From the NCBI GenBank assembly GCA_023091735.1, contig JALKBU010001368.1, positions 1 to 11,958 on the forward strand: a stretch of DNA of 11,958 nucleotides. Reading direction: 5' to 3'. The notes below the pieces were generated by a model, which was given only the letters and a program-made list of their open reading frames with translations, made no database searches and had not been told where the DNA came from. The stretch comes from Trichomonas tenax. Taxonomy: Eukaryota; Parabasalia; Trichomonadida; Trichomonadidae. Position numbers and translations under genes: made by a program. This document shows, piece after piece, positions 1-7,538 of this stretch (positions are counted from its first letter, which is position 1; each line of letters starts with the position of its first letter).

Positions 1-65
1 CAGCCCAAAATCTCAAACTGCACCGAGTGCACCAAGTAGACGTATCGTGTGCACCGAGTCGTAAA

Positions 66-107
66 TTTCATTTTTGCCCCTAAATCACTGTTTTTCATGT
101 CTTTTCA
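66..107 (+). repeat. 42-bp direct repeat, copy 1
   Basis: This block, beginning TTTCATTTTTGCCCCTAAAT, recurs at 452-493 with two mismatches (T/C at 85 and at 95). The two copies are 386 bp apart. Both follow a GTGCACC-type 9-mer, so a larger unit including that motif was probably duplicated. Confidence 0.85.
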
Positions 108-140
108 CTCGAATTTTCGTTATTTACTCCCATTTCTTTA

Positions 141-332
141 AGTGCACCAAGTGCACCAGGTGCAGCAAAGAGTTATGGAAAACATTGACAACATGACATT
201 TTGACAACAAACTGTTTCTAATACGAAATGTCAATTTATCCCTGTTGTCGATAAAATGTTGTCAAAATGTCATGTTGTCTATGTTTTTTAGGAAAAATTT
301 GAACCCGGTGCACTCGATGCACTCGGTGCACT
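141..332. repeat. Composite inverted repeat (MITE-like palindrome)
   Basis: Two nested sets of inverted arms are visible. The inner arms are 179-209 and 257-287: 31 bp each with one mismatch, including a perfect 23-bp core (187-209 against 257-279) that begins GACAACATGACATTTT. They enclose a 47-bp loop. The outer arms, 141-164 and 309-332, are GTGCACC-type 9-mers that match in inverse orientation at about 20 of 24 positions. The whole element of about 190 bp could form a cruciform or a long RNA hairpin. The form resembles a miniature inverted-repeat element. No clear target-site duplication was identified and no transposase is encoded here, so that identity is inferred. Confidence 0.7.
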
Positions 333-451
333 TTTTCAACCCCTAATTTACTCCAGTAAATCCCCAAATTTTGCCAATTTACTCCCGCAAATCCTCAAAT
401 TTTGAAAAGTGACTTATTTTAAAATAAATCGACTCGATGCACTCGGTGCAC

Positions 452-493
452 TTTCATTTTTGCCCCTAAACCACTGTTTTCCATGTCTTTTCA
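452..493 (+). repeat. 42-bp direct repeat, copy 2
   Basis: Second copy of the block at 66-107, with two substitutions. It directly follows the reversed 9-mers at 431-452, whereas copy 1 follows forward-oriented 9-mers, so the flanking motif is inverted relative to the repeat. Confidence 0.85.
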
Positions 494-1112
494 TCAAAAA
501 TTCAACATAAACGACCAAAAACTCATGGTTCCACCTGCTCCATGTTGGTTCCATGCTTCTATTTTGTCGATTTTAGTGAAAATACCAGGAAAATGCTTAT
601 TTACTCCCGTAAATCCTCAAAATTCGACCTTATTCCTTATAGTTCCAGGTTCCAGTTCCAGGTTAATTATAATATCATTTTAAAAAAATCAAATTTTGTT
701 TAGCCTTTTCTGATCAGCTTTTTCTAAAAATATACGTATTATATAAAGTGATTTTAAATCAATCATGGAACCCGGAACCTTAGTGAAAACACTCGAAAAA
801 TGCTTATTTACTCCCGTAAATCCTCAAATCCACACCTCATTTACTCGAGTAAATCCCTAAAAATCAAACAATTTCACTAAAATTCAAATTTTGGTTTAGC
901 TTTTTCAGAAATGACCAAAAACTCACAAAATGCTTATTTACTCCCGTTTCTTCATGGTTCCACACCTCATTTACTCGAGTAAACTCTCAAAATTTGAAGT
1001 TTTTCTTAATTTTAAAAGCTGAACCAAAATTCCACAAATGCGTTAAACATGCCGAATATGTTTTGAAGTCATTAAAATCATTAACATTTTTACGTAAAGG
1101 CGTCATCTTTCC

Positions 1113-1124
1113 AGCCCGAAGGCT
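1113..1124 (-). other. Small GC-rich hairpin with a UUCG-type loop on the minus strand
   Basis: AGCCCGAAGGCT reads on the minus strand as AGCC-UUCG-GGCT, a four-pair stem closed by a C(UUCG)G tetraloop, a loop known to be exceptionally stable in RNA. It stands out in AT-rich surroundings and resembles the GCCCGAAGGGC hairpin in the repeat at 11815-11825. Whether it is transcribed cannot be seen. Confidence 0.5.
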
Positions 1125-1719
1125 CATTTGTGTGTGTGTTATGGCAAAGTAATATATTCAGGATCTTTATCAGTATTTTTAAATTTAGCATCTGTATTAA
1201 ATAACTTCTGTAATCTCTCTGGAAATGAATACTGATATAAATAACTTGACATTTATTGGATAAAAAAATATTGATTTTTTTAATTATTATTTTTATTTTT
1301 GTTTGGAATTTATATTGGGAATTGAGTTGATAGGAGAACGATTAGAAAACTTTGGACTTAGGACAAAGATTGCTAATTGTTATATACTAACTACTTGACT
1401 ATGAATATTTCACGAAGAAACAAACAAAAAGAAATGACAAATGGATCACATTTTACTGCAAAAAATAATTGAAATCCTTATATTTTTGAAAATTGTTAAA
1501 TGTTATAATAAACCATATTTTAAAAAATGGATAAGGTTAAAAGTCACGTTTTTTCACAATTTATTTGACACTGTTTACATTAATAAAATAGTATATATGA
1601 TGCTAATTATTTTTCCTATCGTTTTTATTTTTGAACACTTTATTTCTATTAATCAATAATTTAAGTATATTCATTGGGAGGCTATGAGTATTAGTTGGTG
1701 TATCACATTAAAAACATGT

Positions 1720-1745
1720 AATATGCGCATGCATCTATGCATATT
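1720..1745. repeat. Nested short palindrome
   Basis: AATATGC (1720-1726) pairs with GCATATT (1739-1745). Between and overlapping these lie further self-complementary units built on ATGCGCAT and ATGCAT. This could be a protein-binding dyad or chance in AT-rich DNA. Confidence 0.4.
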
Positions 1746-1822
1746 GTGGTCTCCGCAATGATTTTGTGTATTTATAAATTAAGATACTGAACAATTATTC
1801 GATTAGGAGCTTGTATTATTTG

Positions 1823-1846
1823 TAATATGTTAATATGTTAATATGT
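1823..1846 (+). repeat. Tandem repeat, TAATATGT x3
   Basis: Three perfect head-to-tail copies of the 8-bp unit TAATATGT. This is a simple microsatellite with no evident function. Confidence 0.85.
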
Positions 1847-2588
1847 TGTTGGCATGTGATATATTTATAATAAATATTGCTAATTACCCAATAATAAGCT
1901 GATATCAAATTGTTAATGAAAAATATGAAACGGTATTATATATGTTTAACACCAAAACTATGTATGGCATCACATAAGAGTTATATTTGCCCATACATGT
2001 TTGATCTGGTTCTGACCCCAAGAGTTGACACACTTCTTAAAACTATATTTTTGAAACCTTAATTTTATTAATTTTTGTCAGAATTTAAATTCTGCAACAC
2101 ATGTATATTGCATTTCACAAGTTAAAAGTTTCATAAATGATAGATATGAATTCCAATTGGTCGAGAATCAATCAAAAAATCAGCACAGTTGAACTAGTTG
2201 TAATTAAGTCCAAATTTTCATTTATAAAAAGATTTTTTAAAAAATTATTTAAAGGTAATGATATAACTTTTTCAAAAGAAATAAAATAAAAACACGATAA
2301 AACAAACAAATTCCCGTTCCTTAGTTCGAATATAAATAAGGAAATTTTCTCTAAGAACGTGACACCGAAATTTTAAATATAGAATTTACATTCAAAGTTA
2401 TATCCATATAATTCAACATTCCGTCACTTTTCGAAATGTGAAAGTTGATGAAAACGTGACAATTCTCTAAAATTTCAAATATATACTTTCTATATTATAG
2501 AACATCGAAATTGATTGGAATTCGAAGTTCTCTTATAATTGTAATGTAATCCTCAGTTTTCTAAGGTTAATGACATCACGAAATCTTT

Positions 2589-2599
2589 TGACACTTTTT
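2589..2599 (+). promoter_or_regulatory. Initiator-like element of the TKL kinase gene
   Basis: TGACACTTTTT lies just before the ATG. Its CA-C-T core fits the central part of the trichomonad initiator (TCA+1-Py-T/A), although the base before CA is A rather than T. If the A at 2593 is the transcription start, the 5' leader is 12 bases, in keeping with the very short leaders known in trichomonads. The convergent GSK3-like gene has nearly the same element at the same distance, which strengthens the call. Confidence 0.55.
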
Positions 2600-2604
2600 A
2601 AAAG

Positions 2605-5010
2605 ATGATTGCAGACATTAAATCCGTCGAAGACCTCGGAAAGATGCTTCCGCACTTCGTCGTTCACTACGAGGACTTCCAGTTCGTCAAATCGATCGGA
2701 AAAGGCGGCTTTTCGGAAGTTTTTTCGGCATCTTATACTCCAACAAAGCAAATGTGCGCTGTTAAGAAACTGAAATTCAGGGATCTCTCCGGGGAGAAAT
2801 TCGAGGCACTGTCAAGAGAGATCCAAATACTTTCTAAATGTGCGCATCCTTTCTTACTTGGCTTTGTGGGCTTTTCTATCACTCGTCCGTTCATTATTGT
2901 CACTGAGTACCTCCCCAACGGCTCTTTGTTCGATGCGTTGAGGTGGAAAGACAATCACAAACCATTAACAGGAACGCAAAAAACTTTAATCGCAATGTGC
3001 ATCGCTAGTGGTCTCGCTAAACTCCATAAAACGAGAATTATGCACAGAGATATCAAATCTCTCAATATCCTTCTCGATGAAGAATTATTACCAAGAGTTA
3101 TTGATTTCGGTCTTTCTAAGTTTTACGATGAAAAAGATGAAACTCTGACAGAAGTTTTGGGCACCACGCATTGGATGGCCCCGGAATTGTTCGAAAATAA
3201 AGGATATACAAACAAAATCGACGTTTACGCTTACGGAGTGCTTCTGTGGGAAATTCTCACCGGCAGTATTCCTTATGTTGGAATGTCAAATACACAGATT
3301 ATATACGATGTCGTAAAGAAAGGAAAAAGACCTCCAATTCCTTTTAAAACGCCTGCAGGCTTAAAGAACTTAATCAACACTTGCTGGGATCAAAATCCAA
3401 ACAATCGACCAGCGTTCAAAGAAATTTTCCAACAATTTGCAAATAATATTGCATTTTACGATGGAACAAATAAAGATGAAGTTGCATCACAAGTTACAAA
3501 GATAAAACTCGCGAAAAATTCACCCAAATCATTCAATGCGCCTGTTGGTTTAAGAGCATCAGAATTAAAAACTTATGAGCAGCCAAAAGACGATTTTGAG
3601 ATGCTCATTAAGCTCGATAAGCTCGACAATGTCGACAGTGAAGATTACGAAGAAATTCTCAAGGAAATTGTTTCAATTTTGCCGCCTGAATTAGCAGATT
3701 CTTTTTTCGGTGTTATTGACAATTTATTGACACCATCGACACCTGTAAAGGTCCTTCAGCTGCTTTTAGGTGCAATCGAGAAATTTATTTATCATGATCA
3801 AGTTTTCTTCAAAGTTTTTCTGCAGAAAAAAATTTACGTGAAAATCGCTTTTAAAGATCCCGGACTCATTCAGCCGCAGCTTGGCATTTATCTGCACTTC
3901 TTCCAGAGTTCTCCGGCACTTGTTACTAATGATCACATCGAAACAGTAAAGTTTGCTGTTAAAACACATCCGATGCACGTTCTTCGATTAATTAACGCTT
4001 ACACGTGCAACAAGAGATGCAACAAAGGCGCTTTAAAGCAATTTTGGGCTTTGGCGGATATGTGTTTCCAGTATGATCACGAATTCATTGATGGCGGTGT
4101 TGCACAAAGTCTCACGAAGTTAATTTTCACTTTAGTTGAATTACATCCACAATTCCTCAAAGCGAGAGCACAATTCATCTCTAAAACACTTAAACTGGTC
4201 CTTGCAAGAGGTGGCGGTGATGCGGCCATCGCTCTTGATATGATTTGCGCTGAAAAATATCTCGATGTCGATCTTAGTGATGAATTTATTAAAGCGAATT
4301 TGGATGAACCAAAAATCGGACACAGAATTCTCACAGCAATCATTAAGCTGAACAAGAAACCATCCGAAAGCACAATTCATGCTCTGTTCAATCTCGCTGA
4401 GCAACAACAAGAAGCAACACTCGTTTTGTGTGAAATATCGAAGAATCCTGAAGTTGCACAAAGCATCGCCAACAAAATATCGGACTGGATCAAGAGAAGT
4501 CTTCCAAATGTTGAATACACGATGAGATTGCTGATGTGCATCCTCAAGTATCCAGAATACAGGAAAGATCTTCCTCCAGAAGTCATCGTATTTTTGCATC
4601 AAGCTTTAGATTCTGAAGGTGAAGTTTATGACTCAATTTGCCCGATAATCAACTGCATCGAGATTACTCCAGCGATGGTAAAAGCTTCAGGGCAGTTCAT
4701 TGAGCGTCTCTTCGAGAAAGCTTTCCAGAGAGGAAACTCAGACAGCATTCTTCAGTCTATTAACGCCGTCAAAAAATTCTTCGATGTTGGATATTCATCA
4801 GGATATGTTAACGTTCTTCCTTATCTCCAGAGAATGATCACAACACAAGGCTGGGCATTGATTATTGTGCCTCTTGTTGCTTCATTGAGTAAACATGAAG
4901 AAATGAAGAGCGTTCTTAATGGAAGCAGAATCATTCGCGAGATATCTTTCATGAAAGATTATTCCATCAAAGAATATATCAACACAATCAGGACAAATGT
5001 TCCTTTCTAA
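2605..5010 (+). CDS. TKL-type protein kinase with a C-terminal helical-repeat region
   Basis: This intronless 801-aa protein has an N-terminal kinase domain (about residues 25-280) and a long helical C-terminal half. Visible kinase motifs are the glycine loop IGKGGFSEVF (31-40), the ATP-binding Lys54 in CAVKK, the helix-C Glu72 in REIQ, gatekeeper Thr100, HRDIKSLN (147-154) with catalytic Asp149, DFG at 167-169, and MAPE ending at 194. The HRDIKSLN form and overall order place it in the tyrosine-kinase-like (TKL) group, which normally phosphorylates Ser/Thr; all catalytic residues are present. After a polar linker (about 281-330), the rest is rich in amphipathic helices resembling ARM/HEAT repeats, probably a protein-binding scaffold. 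No signal peptide or membrane segment is seen, so it is probably cytosolic. The ATG is chosen because an initiator-like motif ends five bases upstream and the domain begins soon after. Its substrate is unknown. This architecture belongs to an expanded kinase family in trichomonads. Confidence 0.93.
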   Translation: MIADIKSVEDLGKMLPHFVVHYEDFQFVKSIGKGGFSEVFSASYTPTKQMCAVKKLKFRDLSGEKFEALSREIQILSKCAHPFLLGFVGFSITRPFIIVTEYLPNGSLFDALRWKDNHKPLTGTQKTLIAMCIASGLAKLHKTRIMHRDIKSLNILLDEELLPRVIDFGLSKFYDEKDETLTEVLGTTHWMAPELFENKGYTNKIDVYAYGVLLWEILTGSIPYVGMSNTQIIYDVVKKGKRPPIPFKTPAGLKNLINTCWDQNPNNRPAFKEIFQQFANNIAFYDGTNKDEVASQVTKIKLAKNSPKSFNAPVGLRASELKTYEQPKDDFEMLIKLDKLDNVDSEDYEEILKEIVSILPPELADSFFGVIDNLLTPSTPVKVLQLLLGAIEKFIYHDQVFFKVFLQKKIYVKIAFKDPGLIQPQLGIYLHFFQSSPALVTNDHIETVKFAVKTHPMHVLRLINAYTCNKRCNKGALKQFWALADMCFQYDHEFIDGGVAQSLTKLIFTLVELHPQFLKARAQFISKTLKLVLARGGGDAAIALDMICAEKYLDVDLSDEFIKANLDEPKIGHRILTAIIKLNKKPSESTIHALFNLAEQQQEATLVLCEISKNPEVAQSIANKISDWIKRSLPNVEYTMRLLMCILKYPEYRKDLPPEVIVFLHQALDSEGEVYDSICPIINCIEITPAMVKASGQFIERLFEKAFQRGNSDSILQSINAVKKFFDVGYSSGYVNVLPYLQRMITTQGWALIIVPLVASLSKHEEMKSVLNGSRIIREISFMKDYSIKEYINTIRTNVPF

Positions 5011-5115
5011 TATATTTTTGTTATTTACTTTTTGTTTTAAATATCGTTTGCGTTTTATATAAAATAATGCATGTTTTTATACTAAAAATTCGCGCATTTC
5101 ATGAAAAAATAAAAA
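5011..5115. other. Short convergent intergenic spacer
   Basis: Only 105 bp separate the stop codons of the two convergent kinase genes, so their 3' untranslated regions must be short or overlap. Trichomonad polyadenylation is associated with a UAAA signal near the stop codon. A TAAA occurs on the plus strand at about 5038-5041 within TTTTAAATATCG, and on the minus strand a TATAAAA lies near 5085. Either could serve, but this is inferred from motif matches only. Confidence 0.5.
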
Positions 5116-6135
5116 TTATTTTGGAACTGGATCAAGAGGTGGCATCGGTTTTCCGTTTGGTAGATTCTTCATCTTGAATATCTCTGCAAAGCAGGGATGC
5201 TTCATACACTGCTCAGCAGTCAAACGTTTGTGTGGAGAATAAACAAAAATCTTCTTGAGAAGGTTGATGATGTCTGATGGAGTGTGTTTTGGCAAATAGT
5301 GCTCTAATGAGTGAACTCTCGGCTTAGATGTGTTCGTGTATTTAACTTCCATGTCAGCGATGTCTTTCTCTGTGGGGACATCGAGAACTTTAAGAATATT
5401 TTCGATCATTCCCGGTGTCGAAGAAGCAGCAAAAACTGAATTATTTCCTGTCAGCATATGTGTGATAACGCAGCCTCCGGCCCATATATCGATCGGAAAT
5501 CCATATGTTTCGGATCCGAAAATGCACTCTGGAGCACGATAAAAACGAGAACCGATGTATGCAGTATTTGGAATTCCTGGTTTCGGTCTTTTCGCCGATC
5601 CAAAGTCGCAAAGCTTTAAGACACCAGTTTCGGAGTCAATGAGGAGATTTGAAGGCTTAATATCGCGATGAATATATCCGATTTGATGCATATGGTTCAA
5701 ACCGCAAAACATTTGATAGGCGAAGATTTTAAGCATCGGAATAGGTATGTTCATGCTGAGATCGTGCAATCTTTGTCCGTATTGAAAGAGATTTTCGGGC
5801 ATATAGTCCATAACGATGTTTTCGACTTGTTGGTTCGTCTGTTTGTCCTTAGACCTGAAGTGGCTGCGCATTTTAATGCAGTTATGGTGGTTAAGGCGAA
5901 TAAAAACTTTAATTTCGCGACAACGCATCGAATCGTCAACCATACTCGACTTTATGGCCGCGAGTTCGCCTTTGTGGCTCTCAACGCCGTAAACAGCTCC
6001 GAAAGCGCCGTTTCCTATTTCGAATATACGCGCAAAGGTCTTTCCTACTTTAACAGGGCACTTCGGCATTATCTTTTTGTGGTGCTCGTGGCCTTCATCT
6101 GGATCGGCAGCGATTTTTTGCGGCTTTTCAGACAT
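5116..6135 (-). CDS. GSK3-like CMGC protein kinase (shaggy family)
   Basis: This 339-aa Ser/Thr kinase matches glycogen synthase kinase 3 through its whole catalytic domain (about residues 34-318). It has the glycine loop IGNGAFGAV (40-48), Lys62, Glu74, HRDIKPSNLL (156-165), LCDFGSAK (175-182) and SRFYRAPE (196-203). With a constant offset of 23 from human GSK3-beta, its Arg73, Arg157 and Lys182 align with Arg96, Arg180 and Lys205, the pocket that binds the priming phosphate of substrates. Tyr193 aligns with the activating Tyr216. The enzyme is therefore probably active and prefers pre-phosphorylated substrates. The N-terminus (MSEKPQKIAADPDEGHEHHK) lacks the inhibitory Ser9 context of animal GSK3, so Akt-type inhibition is not expected. 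The C-terminus ends soon after the kinase domain. The ATG is supported by an initiator-like motif 11 bases upstream. It is probably cytosolic or nuclear, and is convergent with the TKL kinase. Confidence 0.94.
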   Translation of the reverse strand: MSEKPQKIAADPDEGHEHHKKIMPKCPVKVGKTFARIFEIGNGAFGAVYGVESHKGELAAIKSSMVDDSMRCREIKVFIRLNHHNCIKMRSHFRSKDKQTNQQVENIVMDYMPENLFQYGQRLHDLSMNIPIPMLKIFAYQMFCGLNHMHQIGYIHRDIKPSNLLIDSETGVLKLCDFGSAKRPKPGIPNTAYIGSRFYRAPECIFGSETYGFPIDIWAGGCVITHMLTGNNSVFAASSTPGMIENILKVLDVPTEKDIADMEVKYTNTSKPRVHSLEHYLPKHTPSDIINLLKKIFVYSPHKRLTAEQCMKHPCFAEIFKMKNLPNGKPMPPLDPVPK

Positions 6136-6137
6136 CC

Positions 6138-6150
6138 AAAAAATATGTCA
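6138..6150 (-). promoter_or_regulatory. Initiator-like element of the GSK3-like kinase gene
   Basis: On the minus strand, TGACATATTTTTT precedes the ATG. It shares TGACA-Y-W-TTTT with the element upstream of the TKL kinase, and the putative start A (6146) is 11 bases from the ATG. The CA-Py-A/T core fits the trichomonad initiator apart from an A in place of the first T. Mapping of the transcript start is not available, so this is inference from the match and its position. Confidence 0.55.
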
Positions 6151-6462
6151 CCTTTCGACTTCAATTGACACTTTTTGTTAACAATGCTTATGAGGTCACC
6201 TTAATCTTTATTGCATTGCATTTCAACTCTATTTTGAGTCTATTTTATATTTTATATTTTGATTTTAATTAATCATCAATCATTTAATGCAAAAATTCAG
6301 TTTTTTTTTTGAAGTGTCAAATTAAACTGCGTTTCAAAAGTACCTGTACTGATAACATATTTAAATTATTCAATGAGGTATTTCAAAAAGTCATGTAAAA
6401 TGAACCGAACTTATGCAATGCTAAGTTTTATGCTACAAAACACAAAAGAAAAAACCGACGCG

Positions 6463-6503
6463 GGTAGGATATAGATGCCTGATCAAACTGATCATGTCCT
6501 ATC
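6463..6503 (+). other. Bulged hairpin in intergenic DNA
   Basis: TAGGATA (6465-6471) pairs with TGTCCTA (6495-6501), allowing one G-U pair. After an 8-base bulge (6472-6479), TGATCA (6480-6485) pairs with TGATCA (6489-6494) around a 3-base loop. A GC-rich CGACGCGGG precedes it. It could be part of a structured RNA, but no known RNA family was recognised. Confidence 0.4.
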
Positions 6504-6631
6504 GCTTCGTACTTTAAAAATTTTCAATATTCATGGAATTTTGGATTTGATATCCAAAAAGTCCATCGTAAACAGTAAAACAAACTCTTATAATAACAAT
6601 AACAATTATAATATTACCTATTTTTGGTGTC

Positions 6632-6805
6632 ATGGATGAAACGCTTGTTTTTACCGAAAATTATGGAAGATTTTGTTGGTCAAAATCAAGTATTCTTAAG
6701 AATAAACAAATCAGTATCATAAGCAAACAGTGTTCAAACTTCGCTCTTAAAGCTGATAAATTGCTGATTTGCATATTCCATTCCAAAATAATCGTCTCTG
6801 ACTAA
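6632..6805 (+). CDS. Small hypothetical ORF of 57 codons, doubtful
   Basis: An ATG-started frame encoding 57 residues, beginning MDETLVFTENYGRFCWSKSS and ending FHSKIIVSD. Its composition is more balanced than that of the surrounding random frames, with acidic, aromatic and Cys residues spread through it. No domain, signal peptide or membrane segment is evident. No initiator of the kind seen at the two kinases lies directly upstream. It may be a chance frame or a gene remnant. Confidence 0.2.
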   Translation: MDETLVFTENYGRFCWSKSSILKNKQISIISKQCSNFALKADKLLICIFHSKIIVSD

Positions 6806-6885
6806 ACAAAAACTTAGCAATGCTTCTACGTGCTTACAAGCATAAAAAGCGCGATGTAAACAATGGGAATTGTTATGTTTTGTGA

Positions 6886-7068
6886 CAGAAAAGGCGTTTC
6901 AAAAATGAAATTTTGGTAAAACAAGCAGCAAAAATATGGTGTATGGATTCTGTTGCATGCAGAAGGGGTTCAGTTCGAGCTTTATGGCTTGATATTGTTG
7001 AATCTGCAATACGACAATTTGAATATTGCATTGTTGCAAGCTCTTATGAAGTTATGCGATTCTTGTAA
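6886..7068 (+). other. Open stretch of 60 codons, possible gene remnant
   Basis: Open between TGA (6883) and TAA (7066). The part from the first in-frame ATG (6943) encodes 41 residues, including LWLDIVESAIRQFEYCIVA, a plausible amphipathic helix. The composition is more protein-like than the overlapping frame that starts with TTG at 6953. No family was recognised and no promoter motif is visible. It may be a relic like the ankyrin pieces further right. Confidence 0.2.
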
Positions 7069-7538
7069 TCAAATAAATCATATTGCGATGTTAAGAATGA
7101 GGTATAAAACAAAAATAATAACTTCAAAATTTTTTTTTGCAACCTTGAAATTTTTGGGCGCCATTAGCATCCCTATGACCCATGTTTGGTACTGGATAAG
7201 TTTCAGTAAATCACAGGCAAGCTATGGAAACGGGTGCCTACCCCTCGAAAAAAATTGTGTTGTACCTGCCTTTTGAAACGAAGTTTAAGTCTTCATCACA
7301 TATTCTTTTGTTACAGAAATTATGGAAATATGTTGCACATGACAGAATCCATACCCTTGCGTAAAGGCTTTGATTTGGTTTTCATTGACAACAGATGAAT
7401 AAAAACTCAAAATTGAAGAAATATAAAATAGACTTTTTTCTCTGATGAGTATGATCACAAAATACTTTATCATATGAATTTCAACATCAAAGTGCGCATC
7501 CATAAAATATCACCTCATAATAAATAAAATTTTTAAAA

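Larger units (their letters stand above)
1..983. repeat. Intergenic repeat field with TTTACTC-NN-GTAAA units and GTGCACC 9-mers
   Basis: No gene is supported here. Two short motifs recur. The first is a near-palindromic unit, TTTACTC followed by two or three bases and GTAAA. It is seen near 123 (half unit), 347, 378, 600, 807, 840, 937 (half unit) and 970. The copies at 840 and 970 are the full palindrome TTTACTCGAGTAAA and sit inside an identical 24-bp block (830-853 and 960-983). The second is a 9-bp repeat of the form GTGCACCRA, at 19-37, 50-60, 142-165, 307-332 and 431-452; the last two are in reverse orientation. The 66-codon open frame at 483-683 lies within these repeats and has low-complexity content, so I do not call it a gene. 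The arrangement suggests a decayed non-autonomous element or a locally expanded intergenic family; which one cannot be decided from this window. Confidence 0.75.
984..2588. other. AT-rich intergenic region upstream of the TKL kinase
   Basis: About 1.6 kb of very AT-rich DNA with no supported gene. The ATG-started frame at 1441-1659 (72 codons) is dominated by Ile, Phe, Lys and Leu, as expected for random AT-rich sequence, and has no recognisable motif. Local structure consists of a small hairpin at 1113-1124, a nested palindrome at 1720-1745 and a three-copy 8-bp tandem repeat at 1823-1846. Two loosely similar AACGTGACA-containing stretches near 2350-2384 and 2449-2485 lie within 260 bp of the kinase start and could be upstream promoter elements; this is speculative. 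Confidence 0.6.
6151..7538. other. AT-rich intergenic region with weak open frames
   Basis: No gene is confidently supported in this 1.4 kb. It holds a bulged hairpin (6463-6503), a 57-codon ATG frame (6632-6805) and a 60-codon open stretch (6886-7068), each described separately. A longer frame at 6953-7276 starts with TTG rather than ATG, overlaps the more protein-like 6886-7068 frame, and looks like chance. A minus-strand frame at 7285-7503 has no recognisable motif. The 13-mer GTATGGATTCTGT (6941-6953) recurs inverted at 7342-7354 and may be a trace of an old duplication. Confidence 0.55.

Noticed and set aside
483..683. 66-codon ATG frame as a gene
   Set aside because: It lies inside the repeat field, includes repeat units, and has no recognisable protein feature.
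1441..1659. 72-codon ATG frame as a membrane protein
   Set aside because: Rich in Ile, Phe, Lys and Leu exactly as random AT-rich DNA would be; there is no initiator and no contrast in codon use with its flanks.
4077..4602. Minus-strand frames of 98 and 153 codons inside the TKL kinase gene
   Set aside because: They are antisense shadows of a clearly coding frame and resemble no protein family.
5668..6168. 166-codon plus-strand frame over the GSK3-like gene
   Set aside because: Antisense shadow of the conserved kinase; the kinase motifs on the other strand decide the coding strand.
6953..7276. 107-codon frame as a gene
   Set aside because: It starts with TTG, not ATG, and another frame over 6886-7068 reads more like protein. 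No motif or promoter supports it.
7285..7503. 72-codon minus-strand frame as a gene
   Set aside because: Low-complexity Ile and Ser content, with no family resemblance or promoter motif.
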